Below are positions 19,288 to 28,745 of a DNA stretch of 28,888 bases, piece after piece. The stretch is from Saccoglossus kowalevskii. Its lineage: Eukaryota; Hemichordata; Enteropneusta; Harrimaniidae. A program made the translations under genes and the position numbers. Positions within the stretch are counted from its first letter, which is position 1; each line of letters begins with the position of its first letter. Below the pieces are notes generated by a model that saw only the letters and a list, made by a program, of their open reading frames with translations, did not search any database and was not told the origin of the DNA. The stretch lies in assembly GCF_000003605.2 (NCBI RefSeq), contig NW_003152756.1:112867-141754 (forward strand). Direction: 5' to 3'.

Positions 19288-19443
19288 AAAATAAACTCTG
19301 GGGCAACCTTATTATTTTTTTGCAGGTTATATTAGAAACTCGAAAAAGAAAGTTGCCTATTACAAAAAGTGATGACGCCGTCAGAACAAATAAAGTATCA
19401 AAGATGTTGTCACCTCCACAAACTGAATGTCCCACTTGTAGTG
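18913..19443 (+). CDS. 5' part of an unrecognised gene, two exons
   Basis: Exon 1 (18913-18948) has ATG in a good context (GACATGG), encodes MALPKEVNLAGA and ends at donor GCG|GTGAGT. Exon 2 starts at 19326 after a T-rich tract and TTTTTTTGCAG, joins in phase 0, and encodes VILETRKRKLPITKSDDAVR followed by TNKVSKMLSPPQTECPTCSG. It is basic with a bipartite nuclear-localisation-like KRK and ends in a CxxC pair (CPTC) that could begin a zinc-binding module. Exon 2 may end at a weak donor, AGTG|GTAGGC (exon end 19443), or read on to a TAA at 19458, giving a 56-residue protein. No later exon was found with confidence, so the gene is probably incomplete here. Splice sites, start context and composition support a real gene. 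The family is unknown. Confidence 0.6.
19189..19285. repeat. (TTTA)n microsatellite in intron 1
   Basis: About 97 bp of uninterrupted TTTA. It is the reverse-complement motif of the (AAAT)n at 11152, and lies 40 bp before the exon 2 acceptor. Confidence 0.97.
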
Positions 19444-20121
19444 GTAGGCCTTCATTATAATGGGAATAGTTGTACCATTACTATGTCTGCAGATTAGGTC
19501 CAGGAGAGCGTGATTATTGTCTGCGAACACATTATACTAGTGGTAATAAAATTATTACAGGTCTATCACATGCAGGTAGGTATAGTAATTACTTTGTAGA
19601 CATGTAGTGGTGATTGGCCTTCATTATAATGGCAATAGTAGTACCATTACTATGTCTGCAGACTAGGTCCACGAGAGCGTGATTATTGTCTGCGAACACA
19701 TTAAACTAGTGGTAATAAAATTATTACAGGTCTATCACATGCAGGTAGGTGTAGTAATTACTTTTAATTGTAGACATGTAGTGGTGACTGGCCTTCATTA
19801 TAATGGCAATAGTGGTATCATTACTATGTCTGCAGATTAGGTCCACGAGAGCGTGATTATTGTCTGCGAACACATTAAACTAGTGGTAATACAATTATTA
19901 CAGGTCTACCACATGCAGGTAGGTGTAGTAATTACTTTTAATTGTAGACATGTAGTGGTGATTGGCCTTCATTATAATGGGAATAGTGGTACCATTACTA
20001 TGTCTGCAGACTAGGTCCACGAGAGCGTGATTATTGTCTGCGAACACATTATACTAGTGGTAATAAAATTATTACAGGTCTATCACTTGCAGGTAGGTGT
20101 AGTAATTACTTTGTAGACATG
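19439..20121. repeat. Tandem array, four copies of a 166-174 bp unit
   Basis: Copies start at 19439, 19605, 19779 and 19953, all opening TAGTGGT and ending GTAGACATG. Identity between copies is high, with scattered substitutions and a TTTAATT indel near the end of each unit. Each unit holds GTAATAAAATTATTAC (palindrome), GTCTGCAGA(C/T), and ATTATTACAG|15 nt|GTAGGT, that is, an acceptor-like and a donor-like signal around 15 nt. Copy 1 starts at the last few bases of exon 2 of the gene at 18913, so the array is probably intronic and its unit is bounded by the exon edge. Confidence 0.93.
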
Positions 20122-20524
20122 TAGTGGCTAAAATTTAAAACAAACATCACTGCTGATTATGTTTTGTTCGCTAAGCTTCTTTTGTGTTAGCTAGATTATG
20201 TTGTGATTTTGTTTTGTGGATACAAATCAAAGTTTAGAAAATGAATTATTTATTTATTGTTAAATAACGATCATGTATCTTGTAACGTTTCATCATGAAT
20301 AAAAAAGGAAATCGGAGGCCTTTATCATTTCTAGCTCCCGGTTGTAGTTTCAAGCAATTGCACGCCCTCGTCGTACTACTAGCTCGACTGCTCGCGTTAG
20401 TCCTGCTGTGTCGGTTTTTCAGTAAAAAACGACTCGGTAAAATTTACTGGTTATGGAAAGGTTCATTATATTATTCGTAATTCAGTTTTTAAAACGTAGT
20501 TACAAACGCAGTGTATAAGTAGGG
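20122..20524. other. Non-coding; downstream exons not identified
   Basis: AT-rich sequence that includes an acceptor-like TTTTGTGTTAG ending near 20190, but the frames after it are T-rich and stop early. The 61-codon ORF at 20295 (MNKKGNRRPLSF...) has no splice or homology support. Confidence 0.3.
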
Positions 20525-20725
20525 ATTAAGGTTACTGGTTGCATAGTGGTTGTCGCATCAGACTCATGATCGGTAGACCCAAGTTCAACTCCTACCTTAG
20601 GCTGAACATCAAAAGGATCAACCCCTACCCTAGGTGAGTGTGCCACAGACTCAATAGGAAGGCCAATTCCACTAGCCGAGATTCATTCACTAACGAATGC
20701 GACTTTGGGGGAACCTTTGTTAAGG
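20525..20725 (+). mobile_element. tRNA-headed SINE-like element
   Basis: A box-like TTGCATAGTGG (20539-20549) and B box-like AGTTCAACTCC (20582-20592) are spaced as in a tRNA, with CAGACTCATGATC between them resembling an anticodon arm. This is the usual head of tRNA-derived SINEs. The head is mutated (B box G to A), and a true tRNA fold is not convincing. A body of about 130 bp follows, rich in CCTA and ending near GACTTTGGGGG; the tail is not defined. Confidence 0.45.
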
Positions 20726-21390
20726 TCCGCAGGTGCTCGTGTTCGCCAGGATATTGCATTAAAATTGCCATTTGACAGACGAAATGGCCACACAGACCTG
20801 TCATGTAGTCCCAAACATGAATATGACTTCTGTGGCAAAATGTACTATGTGTCAGCACTAGCACTTGCAATTTGCACTAAAAAAGTCAGGATAGACAACA
20901 GTGACACTCAATGTCTAGAACTGTCAGTAAATATGTTATGAATATATGCTTCAGTGAAACCATGGCTGTTTTAAGCCATAATGTCTAAACGAAACTCCTT
21001 GAAATTGATGTTTACTGTTTGATAATGCATATATATTAGATATTATTCACATGTTCTTGACATCGACGACCGTGACGGCGACACGGTAGAAAAACAACGC
21101 CATATTCCCACGCCCTTTAACGGATATGGCAATTTGAAATCCTTAGAATCATTCATTGGTGGCAATTGTTGTTATTTTTACTGCTTTGGGACTATAATGT
21201 ATTGCATATAGAACACGTTGCAGTGAGACAGAAGGTTCGGCTGATCACCGAAATGACCTAGTTCACATACTTACCGTTATATGTGAACAATCTCCATTAG
21301 CTTTCATGTTTGAATATGTTTTAAGGCAGGCGACTGTTCACGATATTGAATTTCAGTTTTGGCTTTGTCTATGTGCAAATTACAAGTGCG
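20726..21390. other. Non-coding; nothing identified
   Basis: No supportable feature is seen. Open frames here lack splice context. Confidence 0.35.
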
Positions 21391-21450
21391 TGTGGTCAAC
21401 CGCGTATTTATGTTAACTTGCTTCTTCCGGTCGCGAGTTCGATGCAATAA
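21391..21450 (+). mobile_element. Weak tRNA-like SINE head
   Basis: TGTGGTCAACCGCG followed about 34 bp later by GGTCGCGAGTTCGATGC resembles the A and B boxes of the GTGGTTAGCGCG...GGTCGCGGGTTCGAATCC type of tRNA-derived SINE. It is divergent, with no body or tail established. Confidence 0.3.
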
Positions 21451-21913
21451 CCTCCACGTTCTCCTACCTACATTAACCGGGCATTTCCAGGAATCAATTT
21501 AATTTAATTATCCCATTGATTTTTAAAGATGCATTTCCACTTTAAGTTATATGCAGAATACCTCAAACTAATATCACTATGAAAAATGATAAATCAGTTG
21601 GCATGGAAACAAATCTTGGAATATTGGAGTACTGAAGCTGGCCAGCTGGCCTGGATTGTTCATTAATTCTAAAAAATGCAAAGACCTTACAAGGGGTCGG
21701 TTTCTTTTACAGTTCCTACAACTTGGGAATGATTACAGGGGTCAGGGGGTCATTAAGGAGTTTTTTTGCAGATATTGTAACTTTTTACATTTATCTCATA
21801 AGATGGGAGCCATAAACAGACATTACACAATCATTATTCCCTACTTGATTATGGACGAAGGAAACTGTTGAGCCGTGACTTATCGCGTCCGTACTTAAAC
21901 CAGACGAGCACAG

Positions 21914-22101
21914 AGAATAGAATGGAATGGGAATAGGAATGGGGAGGGGCTGAGGATTGGAATAGGATAGAAATGGAATAGAAATGGAATAGAAATAGAA
22001 TAGAATAGAATAGAATAGAATAGAATAGAATAGAATAGAATAGAATAGAATAGAATAGAATAGAATAGAATAGAATAGAATAGAATAGAATAGAATAGAA
22101 A
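21914..22101. repeat. (AATAG)n pentanucleotide array
   Basis: Degenerate GGAATAG/GAAATGG units lead into about 22 perfect AGAAT units between about 21989 and 22101. The 5' part shows decay of the same motif. A small run of the same motif recurs at 26918-26930. Confidence 0.95.
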
Positions 22102-22310
22102 TGATATCAGTTTATCTCGTTGGTTTAAAACTGAGTCTCAGTCTCCAAAACTGACGCTCTAAGTTGTAGTTAACAGTGGAAGTAATAATACATAATGGGC
22201 GTTTTATGAATACATCACCAACCCGTTGTTACTGCCACAACGATTTTCGATTTTTAAATCGGTTCCTTTGGTCTCGTTCGAGATTAAAAGCCACTATAAA
22301 TTACAAAACC

Positions 22311-22361
22311 GGGGGGGGGGCTAGTCTAAATGTTGTATGATAAAGTTGACACAACATTTAG
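22311..22361. repeat. G10 run followed by an 11-bp hairpin
   Basis: Ten G at 22311-22320. CTAAATGTTGT (22326-22336) pairs exactly with ACAACATTTAG (22351-22361) across a 14-nt loop. No terminator role is implied in an animal genome. Confidence 0.6.
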
Positions 22362-22385
22362 TCACAGTGTCTTTATAACTGCACA

Positions 22386-23283
22386 TTAAGGTAGAGATGC
22401 AGTTTACCTGACAGGTATTTTAATTAGTTAATTAAGAAACCAAGATGACCTCCCTTGCCCATATATATATATATTTTCGGAAAGCTTATTGTATGAATTT
22501 TAATATTTTGTTAGTATATTTTTTTTATAGAAACTGTAGTTTGAAATATGCACAAAATGTGCTTTTTTGGTCAAAAGTGATTTAAAAAAAAAATAGCTTC
22601 TAAACCATGCTTATGTTTCCTGTCAAAATTGGTTTATGGGTACTGTTTACTATGAAGAAAGTGCCGTCTTGAAAACTGTCTACCAGTTGTCAATTTTGCA
22701 GGGCAGCAGCTCAAATTTCACTACTTCAAGTTTATTCATAAATTAACACCCAGGCTAGTTGTCTGTACGATTGCTGTAACACTGTTCAACCAAAATCAAT
22801 GCCCCGATGGCGTTTTGAAGATAAACACATTGTCAATCATTTGTGAAAATCTCAAAACAAAAGGTCAAAGCGTCTAGTAGCTATTTTTTTAAAGTTCTGG
22901 GATATACACTAAACAGAAGCTGAGATAATTGCCAATTTGCATAACAATTCACTCAGTAAGAAGTTTGATAATGCTCATAATTAAAATGGCTGTAACAGTT
23001 CCAAATTTAAATGTATTATCGTTTTGTTAAAAGTTAAATATAGTGCATAATATGGAGACTCCGTCATTTCTTTTTTTCACCATGTTTCTTTTTTTATTAT
23101 TTATGTACAGCCTTGCTAAATCTTGCTAAGCATTCAAAAGAGAGGATGTTTGCACCTGTTATCTATATTTTAAAATCGTTTTTTGAGTATGTTCCACTAT
23201 TCACAATTCTACCAAGATAGTAAAAAGAAAAAATGAAAAAAAAATCAATCCTAAGTGCCCGTGAATCTGCATCTCTACCTTAA
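22386..23283. mobile_element. Non-autonomous DNA transposon with TTAA duplication (piggyBac-like)
   Basis: TTAA (22386-22389) is followed by GGTAGAGATGCAG. At the right end its exact complement CTGCATCTCTACC (23267-23279) is followed by TTAA (23280-23283). The 890-bp body is AT-rich with no transposase ORF. A TTAA target with perfect 13-bp inverted ends points to piggyBac-type mobilisation. The GG terminal bases are not the classical CCC of piggyBac, so a TA-targeting element with internal TTAA cannot be excluded. Confidence 0.75.
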
Positions 23284-23550
23284 GTGTTTGTTTTTGATGT
23301 ACTAGTACATCCAGGTTTGTGGTTAGTAAGGTTTCATTGGTGCATTAAGAATAATATCTTTTAGATTTGTAAAGAATTGTGTTGTATGCGGTGCTTTTAA
23401 AAAAAGTATCTCTAAAATTCAGGAGTAGCTGACTCTCTTGCTGTCCACTCGTCTTCTGTTATGTGTGGAAACCCGAGTTACGCTCATCACTGATAGAATG
23501 AATGCACCAAACACACACCGATGTCTCAGTCATTTGATTTGAAACAATAG
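23284..23550. other. Non-coding; nothing identified
   Basis: AT-rich, with no supportable feature. Confidence 0.35.
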
Positions 23551-23679
23551 TTATCAATTGGTGAGTTTAAAAACAGTTTTCAATATTATCATAATTCAAG
23601 TCATAAACGATTTCAACTGATATTGTGCACGAGGTATTGGACACAATTCACCACCCCTTCATTGATAGTGGATTGTTCC

Positions 23680-23761
23680 ATGATAAAAATAACGCCTCTT
23701 GGGTATCTTCCAGTCACATGCGAGATCTCCCGTGAGAAGTTCATAGTTGGCACAGCTATAG
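23680..23761 (+). CDS. Candidate exon ending at a strong splice donor
   Basis: A frame open from 23551 runs through ATG at 23680 (MIKITPLGYLPVTCEISREK then FIVGTAI) to the donor ATAG|GTAAGTGAG (exon end 23761, phase 1); it stops at once inside the presumed intron. The composition is less AT-driven than its surroundings. No matching downstream exon was found. It could also be an internal exon whose acceptor is not obvious. Confidence 0.3.
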
Positions 23762-23883
23762 GTAAGTGAGTAAATCTCAATTAAAGAACTCAACAAATAC
23801 TGCAACAAAATGTTATTTTTCCGCCGCATTGTGTTGTCCACTTTGATTTAATATTTGGTCCATCAAGGTAATTTGTTGCAACC

Positions 23884-24012
23884 ATGGAAGTAACCGACTC
23901 AGAGCGGATAATTAATCTGCTGGCCCGTACTAGTAACAGCAGAATGTCATATCAAACGGACATGGTCAGCTCCTGTAAAGCTAACAGCACTCTTCGCAAA
24001 AATCACTGTTGA
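23884..24012 (+). CDS. Candidate short ORF, 42 residues
   Basis: ATG in a good context (CAACCATGG) opens MEVTDSERIINLLARTSNSR followed by MSYQTDMVSSCKANSTLRKN, ending HC and TGA at 24010-24012. It is hydrophilic, with mixed codon use. A donor-like CCT|GTAAAG lies inside at 23972-23980. It is not in a frame that joins to the exon ending at 23761 through the visible acceptor at 23867. No family is recognised. Confidence 0.25.
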   Translation: MEVTDSERIINLLARTSNSRMSYQTDMVSSCKANSTLRKNHC

Positions 24013-24950
24013 ATTATGGGCAGAGTCAGACAAAATTGTTTCATCCAAACTTAACATCAGCTGGACATATTACGTTTTATGCGAACGCACAGATTTCAAT
24101 TTTGGCAAAAAACTACTTTTTTTTATCAAATTTACAAAAAATGACCGTGACTTTTTGTAACGACAATGTAGTTGTTTTACTGATACCATATAAGCAAGAA
24201 AAGGTACAGCGTAAAAACTTTGTGTAAAAATATATGGTTTTTTTTCTCTTTTATCGAACCGTCTATGGGAGACATCATACGTAAACGCGATCACACTCGT
24301 TTGAGCCGTCACAGCAGTATATTTACGCCTAGCACTATTTGGTTTCTACTCAGTACACTATGTCCTATTTACACAACTTTATCGATTTCAAAATAAATGC
24401 GAAAAAGAATAACTATTCACTTTGTGAAGTAAATGGTCATCTCCGACTACCAGCTTATACGCGTTCTTTATTTAGAGAAAGTTAATTTCGTTGTTTTGTC
24501 AACTTTATCGGAAGAGGTTTTGTTACTGGTGTTCAACGCCTGACTGCTTTTTGCATTATGATTCTATTGAAGACTCACATCGACAATCATGGTAAATAGT
24601 CAGCATACGTTCAGAATAACGCATGCTTGTATGGAACAACAAAAGAAAGAATCCCGGTTCAATAGGCAGGACTTGTAAAATCACCATTGTAACAAAATGA
24701 GACATTATTGAATCCTGGACTGTCAAACAAAGACATTATACTAGTAGATTGTTTCCAAGCAACCACGAATGATTGAGGCACAGAAGAGTAGTGATGACTT
24801 TTGGCCTCATCATTCACAATACACTATTTTACAGTGTGTTATAACTTGTTTGCATCCATCGTGTAAAACCACGGAAGGCCTCGTCGGTGTGGCACCTACG
24901 TTACCTAACGAAGATGCTCGCTAGTTTACGACCCACAAAATACCGGCAAA
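24013..24950. other. Non-coding; nothing identified
   Basis: No supportable gene or element. ORFs on both strands at 24009-24312 overlap each other and have low-complexity, AT-driven composition. Confidence 0.35.
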
Positions 24951-25105
24951 ATACGTACTACTATGATGACGATATTGGTTTTCTTTAAAGTATTCATTGG
25001 CGCATGCGCACTAAAATAAATACATACTACTATGATGACGCTATTGTTTTTCATCATGAGACTTTTCTTTAAAGTATTCGGTGGCACATGCGCATTAAAG
25101 TACGT
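24951..25105. repeat. Tandem duplication carrying a palindromic NRF-1-type site
   Basis: Copy 1 (24951-25019) and copy 2 (25020-25105) share ATAC(G/A)TACTACTATGATGACG, CTATTG, TTTCTTTAAAGTATTC and GTGGC.CATGCGCA. Copy 2 has an extra CATCATGAGAC. Copy 1 holds GCGCATGCGC (25000-25009), the core of the NRF-1 consensus; copy 2 has CACATGCGCA, which keeps one half. Confidence 0.75.
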
Positions 25106-26203
25106 TCTTCGTGAGTTGAAAAATACTATTTATAGCGCTTGAAATCAGCAATGGTGATTTATGAAAATGTAATGTAAAATCTTTGAAAAGTATATCAACA
25201 TTGAATTCTAGCTTTTATATGACAACGGAAATGGCAACAAACGAATATAAAGAGTCATAGTTTTGGTAAGCCCGATTTACTTTGTATGCACGTGTTATGG
25301 AGACCATGGGGTTAACACGTGACTGCATGTTACCGTGTATCTGAATAAAGCTTTGTTAGCATAGTTCCTATAGATGCAAAGATTGTGTACTCATCTGATT
25401 TAGTGTGAAACTAGGAGTTATTGGGATATTGACTCTTCATTTTGCCTTGACCCCCGACGTCAATTCAAATCCGTAGTTGGAGTAGTTTCGATGGATGTAA
25501 AACGGTATTTATTCTGGCATGGTGTGTGAATATGTTGCTAACTTTATTGACAAGTGTTTGTTGCTCGTTCCACTTGATCTGACCTTGACACTGACATGCC
25601 TTTACCAAAAGGGATCAAAACTGTCTACGGGTCAACAAAATCAAAATCAACGCCATCAACAATCTAAAAATGGTAAAAACATAGTGAAAAACTAAGAAAT
25701 GAAAGTACCTCAGTTCCCCCTTCAGTTGTGTGTAGAGAGGGCACTCACTGGTCGCACTGCACAGGGTTTAACCTTTCTGCTCAACAAATATATTCATACA
25801 AATTACACAACAAGCATGAAATGCGGTATGCGTTGGTTGCAGTACCCAGGAGCCACACGCGTTTATTACAATATTCCCATTACATATGTAAATATACACG
25901 AAATAATTGATGCTATAGCCCCATCGCGAATACATCGACCGCCCAGGAAAAAAAAACAGATATAAAAACCCGTTAAGGGAACCTGTACCCGAGGCAATGT
26001 CAGATTTACCTAGGGGTGGATTTCGGGAGTCATCCATTAAGAGAAAGAAAATACATATATATTAATAAAAAAACAATACATCTTGTGTTTGTTATTTAGC
26101 CAATAACCAATCAGAACAGGTGGAATCGCACATGTGAATAATTTACATACGAATAGATAGCAATTATCTGCTAATCTACGAAACACAGATACATTATCAT
26201 TAC
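25106..26203. other. Non-coding; nothing clearly identified
   Basis: ORFs on both strands at 25699-26037 overlap and match no family I recognise. Otherwise AT-rich with no clear structure except the inverted E-box pair listed separately. Confidence 0.3.
25289..25321. promoter_or_regulatory. Inverted pair of CACGTG sites
   Basis: CACGTGTTA (25289-25297) and its exact complement TAACACGTG (25313-25321), separated by 15 bp. CACGTG is the E-box bound by bHLH factors such as Myc/Max, USF and CLOCK. Function is inferred from the motif only. Confidence 0.3.
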
Positions 26204-26204
26204 T

Positions 26205-26236
26205 GCAACGCAACGCAATGCAACGCAACGCAACGC
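26205..26236. repeat. Short (GCAAC)n repeat
   Basis: Six tandem pentamers with one substitution (GCAAT), 32 bp in all. Confidence 0.85.
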
Positions 26237-26443
26237 ACTGTAATGATTATAGATTTGAAAAGTATTGCTACAATGTCGCTTAAAACTAATTAGAGAAGTG
26301 ACACGCGACCAAATCAATCGAAAGTAACACACAATCGTTACAGCTAATCGGGCACAATATGCTGTATGTGTAATCGACGTCTACAGTTTTTTGAACACTG
26401 CAACATTTGTATTTGAATAATGAGAAAATATGTAAATTATTAC

Positions 26444-26507
26444 CACGTGTAGTGGTATTTTTAGGGTTGAAGTTGGTCATTACACGTGACGTCATGGCAC
26501 ACGTCAT
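26444..26507. promoter_or_regulatory. Cluster of E-box and CRE-like sites
   Basis: CACGTG at 26444-26449 and 26483-26488. The second overlaps a perfect CRE palindrome, TGACGTCA (26487-26494), and a half-site ACACGTCAT follows at 26499-26507. CRE is bound by CREB/ATF factors. No gene start is evident within 300 bp, so this may be an enhancer or chance clustering. Confidence 0.35.
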
Positions 26508-26630
26508 AGGGTCAAGATTGGGGATTTACAAAAAAACGGAGAATAATGTAAGTAATATTTTACCATGATGAAAAGTTACCTCAAAATGCCATATGTCAAT
26601 AAATTTGGCTAGTGTTCCTGAATATATAAC

Positions 26631-26858
26631 TACTGTAAAACATGTCTTTTTTGCGAGCATGTCTTTTTCGAGAATTTAGCGAAAGAACTGATTCGCTAAT
26701 TCAAGACGTCGCTTATGACTTTATTATAAATTCAAAATGGCCGCCAAACAAAGAAATCAACAATGACAAGAGATTCGCTAAATCGACATTTCGCTATTAC
26801 GTCATTTTACCACAATTCGCTAAAATTGCATGTCGCTTTTTCAACATGTTTTACAGTA
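26631..26858. mobile_element. MITE with CTGTAAAACATG terminal inverted repeats and TA duplication
   Basis: A 224-bp element (26633-26856) lies between TA dinucleotides, with perfect 13-bp ends CTGTAAAACATGT/ACATGTTTTACAG. The interior repeats a TTCGCTAA/TTAGCGAA motif at least four times in both orientations. The 83-codon ORF inside it (26642-26893) runs through the MITE and past its end, so it is chance. The terminal CTGTAAAA is shared with the element at 3676-3886. Confidence 0.85.
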
Positions 26859-27637
26859 TGCAACATAATAGAATGCAATTCACTGTTGACTAGCGTTAAG
26901 TGTCAATTTAGACATTAGAATAGAATAGAATAATGCTTAATTATTAATACCGTAAAGAAAGAGTTAACATTTCTTTTTAGGTTTTTCAGATTAATAAAGT
27001 AAATAATAAAAGTACATGAAATGTAAAAATTGATTTAAAAAGAATTCAAAATTAGTGAACGACAAAAATACTACAGACAATTATTAATAATATAAGAAAT
27101 ATTAAAATACTGTGATATGTAAGTATCACTGTATGTAGCATAGAATATGTATAAAATATAAAAGAACATGACAAAATAAAATTAATGTTTATATTTAACT
27201 AAATATTTGCAGAGAGTGATAAGATGGTTTGTATTTGGTGACTGTAGTACAAGTTTAAATCGTTCCTTTTTGTTCAAGTTTTGGTAATCACTGTTAATTT
27301 CTTTAAGGATATTATATATGTCATCTCTGTGTTATATTTGTCATTATTTCATTGACTGCATATTCAGTGAAAAATTGAATAAGCATACATGGGTTAATAC
27401 ATTACAGTTATTCTATCAATTGATATATCCATGTTCAGCAATGATGAGTTACACCAGACACATGACAAGAAAATAAAAGGAGGAGACGTTCATACCAGTT
27501 TCCATGGGAACTGTCTACATGCATATTCAATATTTTACCGCCTAGCATAAAACTAACCTTGAATAAAATAAGTAAAATTTATGTGTTCACTTGAAATAAG
27601 CTTTCTATACAAACAAAATCCACAGAAAATATAGCTA
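26859..27637. other. AT-rich non-coding sequence
   Basis: Nothing supportable; very AT-rich with short A/T runs and a small AGAAT repeat near 26918. Confidence 0.45.
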
Positions 27638-27769
27638 CTACATTGAAAGAAAGCAAATTGTGTTCCATGATTTTTTGATGAAATCGCTGCGGTCGACAGA
27701 TTCCTCTACAATGACAGGGTTTTTATCAAAAAATGAGCACCGTGACGGTGCCATAGATGGAGAAGACAT
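27638..27769 (-). CDS. Short minus-strand ORF of coding-like composition, uncertain
   Basis: The minus strand reads MSSPSMAPSRCSFFDKNPVI then VEESVDRSDFIKKSWNTICF and LSM, ending at TAG (27640-27638). It is charged and non-repetitive, unlike the surrounding AT-rich noise. A plus-strand 43-codon ORF (27678-27809) overlaps it, so at most one is likely real. No splice donor follows. The short palindrome GCACCGTGACGGTGC lies within. Confidence 0.15.
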   Translation of the reverse strand: MSSPSMAPSRCSFFDKNPVIVEESVDRSDFIKKSWNTICFLSM

Positions 27770-27809
27770 GTCGACATTATGCAGCTTTTCTCAGCGAAAC
27801 AAAATTTAG

Positions 27810-28745
27810 ATTTACCATCGTCTTGCTAGGGATGGAAGTGTTTGCATGATCGAATCATTTTGATCGGTGCCATGGTTACAGGTTGTAAATTAGTGCTTTG
27901 AAATCATCAGTAACTTGTTTCCATAGTTCCCCTCGTTTTTCGAAAACCCTAAAGGATTTACTGAACCGGAGAATAAATGATTGGTTTAGTCGACAATGCT
28001 ATAGAGACCTGCACATGTCGTATCGGCATTATTTCACCAACATCCAACAATAAACAAACAATCTTTCTTCCACATCTTTGCTGCATTAGTTTCACGCTCA
28101 GATCACGACTGTTTGTCATCCAACTGCAATATTGAACCGTGCTGGCCGCAAATAAAGAAACGCGCTTATTTTTTGTCGACATATAGCGTATCAGCTTGCC
28201 CTGGGGCTTGACATTAGCGAATGAATGGCAGATATAGTGGCTCTCCTGGGATATCGTTCTGATCGTGAACACTTCACGTATTTCCGGACACTATTGACTA
28301 TTGTCATTTATCCGTGAATACGTATGTCCGCCTTCCACAAAAAGTGTGACTAGTACGAGTGTTATTTCAATCGATAGTAACGATAAATGAAAAGATTCAA
28401 TAGACTGCATACACATGTACATGTGGTTCATCTGAATAGGAAAAGTCTCTTATTCTCTATTCTATTGCCTTTGAACAAATAGTATGGATAACATTAACGA
28501 ATTCAGTTAGATATTATATGCTGTATAGACGTAGTAGAGTATAACACGAGTATGCGGTTTTTTAATTAATAGCTCAAGTACACCCAAAGGCAGTATAAGG
28601 GACGCATCGACCGTGTGTGTAGGGGGCAGTACGGCGAATGCGCGAAGGCAGGGTGGTGGTCGCACGCCTGTCAACGTGTGTAATTAAAATACTTTTAATA
28701 ATTTCAGATTGTTTCTTTCACAGTAATTCGTATAATATATTCAGA
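27810..28745. other. Probably upstream region of the gene at the right edge
   Basis: No supported exon. The 104-codon minus ORF at 27958-28272 matches no family I know. Acceptor-like signals TTTCTTTCACAG (ending 28721) and ATATTCAG (ending 28744) lie before the secreted-protein ATG, suggesting a spliced 5' leader. Confidence 0.3.

Noticed and set aside
20295-20480. 61-codon ORF with a hydrophobic stretch and basic tail
   Set aside because: Resembles a small membrane protein, but no splice link to the 18913 gene, no start-context support and no known family.
20531-20596. Functional tRNA gene with anticodon CAT
   Set aside because: A and B boxes are mutated and acceptor-stem pairing is not convincing; a SINE head fits better.
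26642-26893. 83-codon plus-strand ORF
   Set aside because: It starts inside the MITE and runs across its boundary, so its frame is chance.
27958-28272. 104-codon minus-strand ORF
   Set aside because: The longest unexplained ORF after repeats, but no family is recognised and no splice or promoter context is visible, so it is not reported as a gene.
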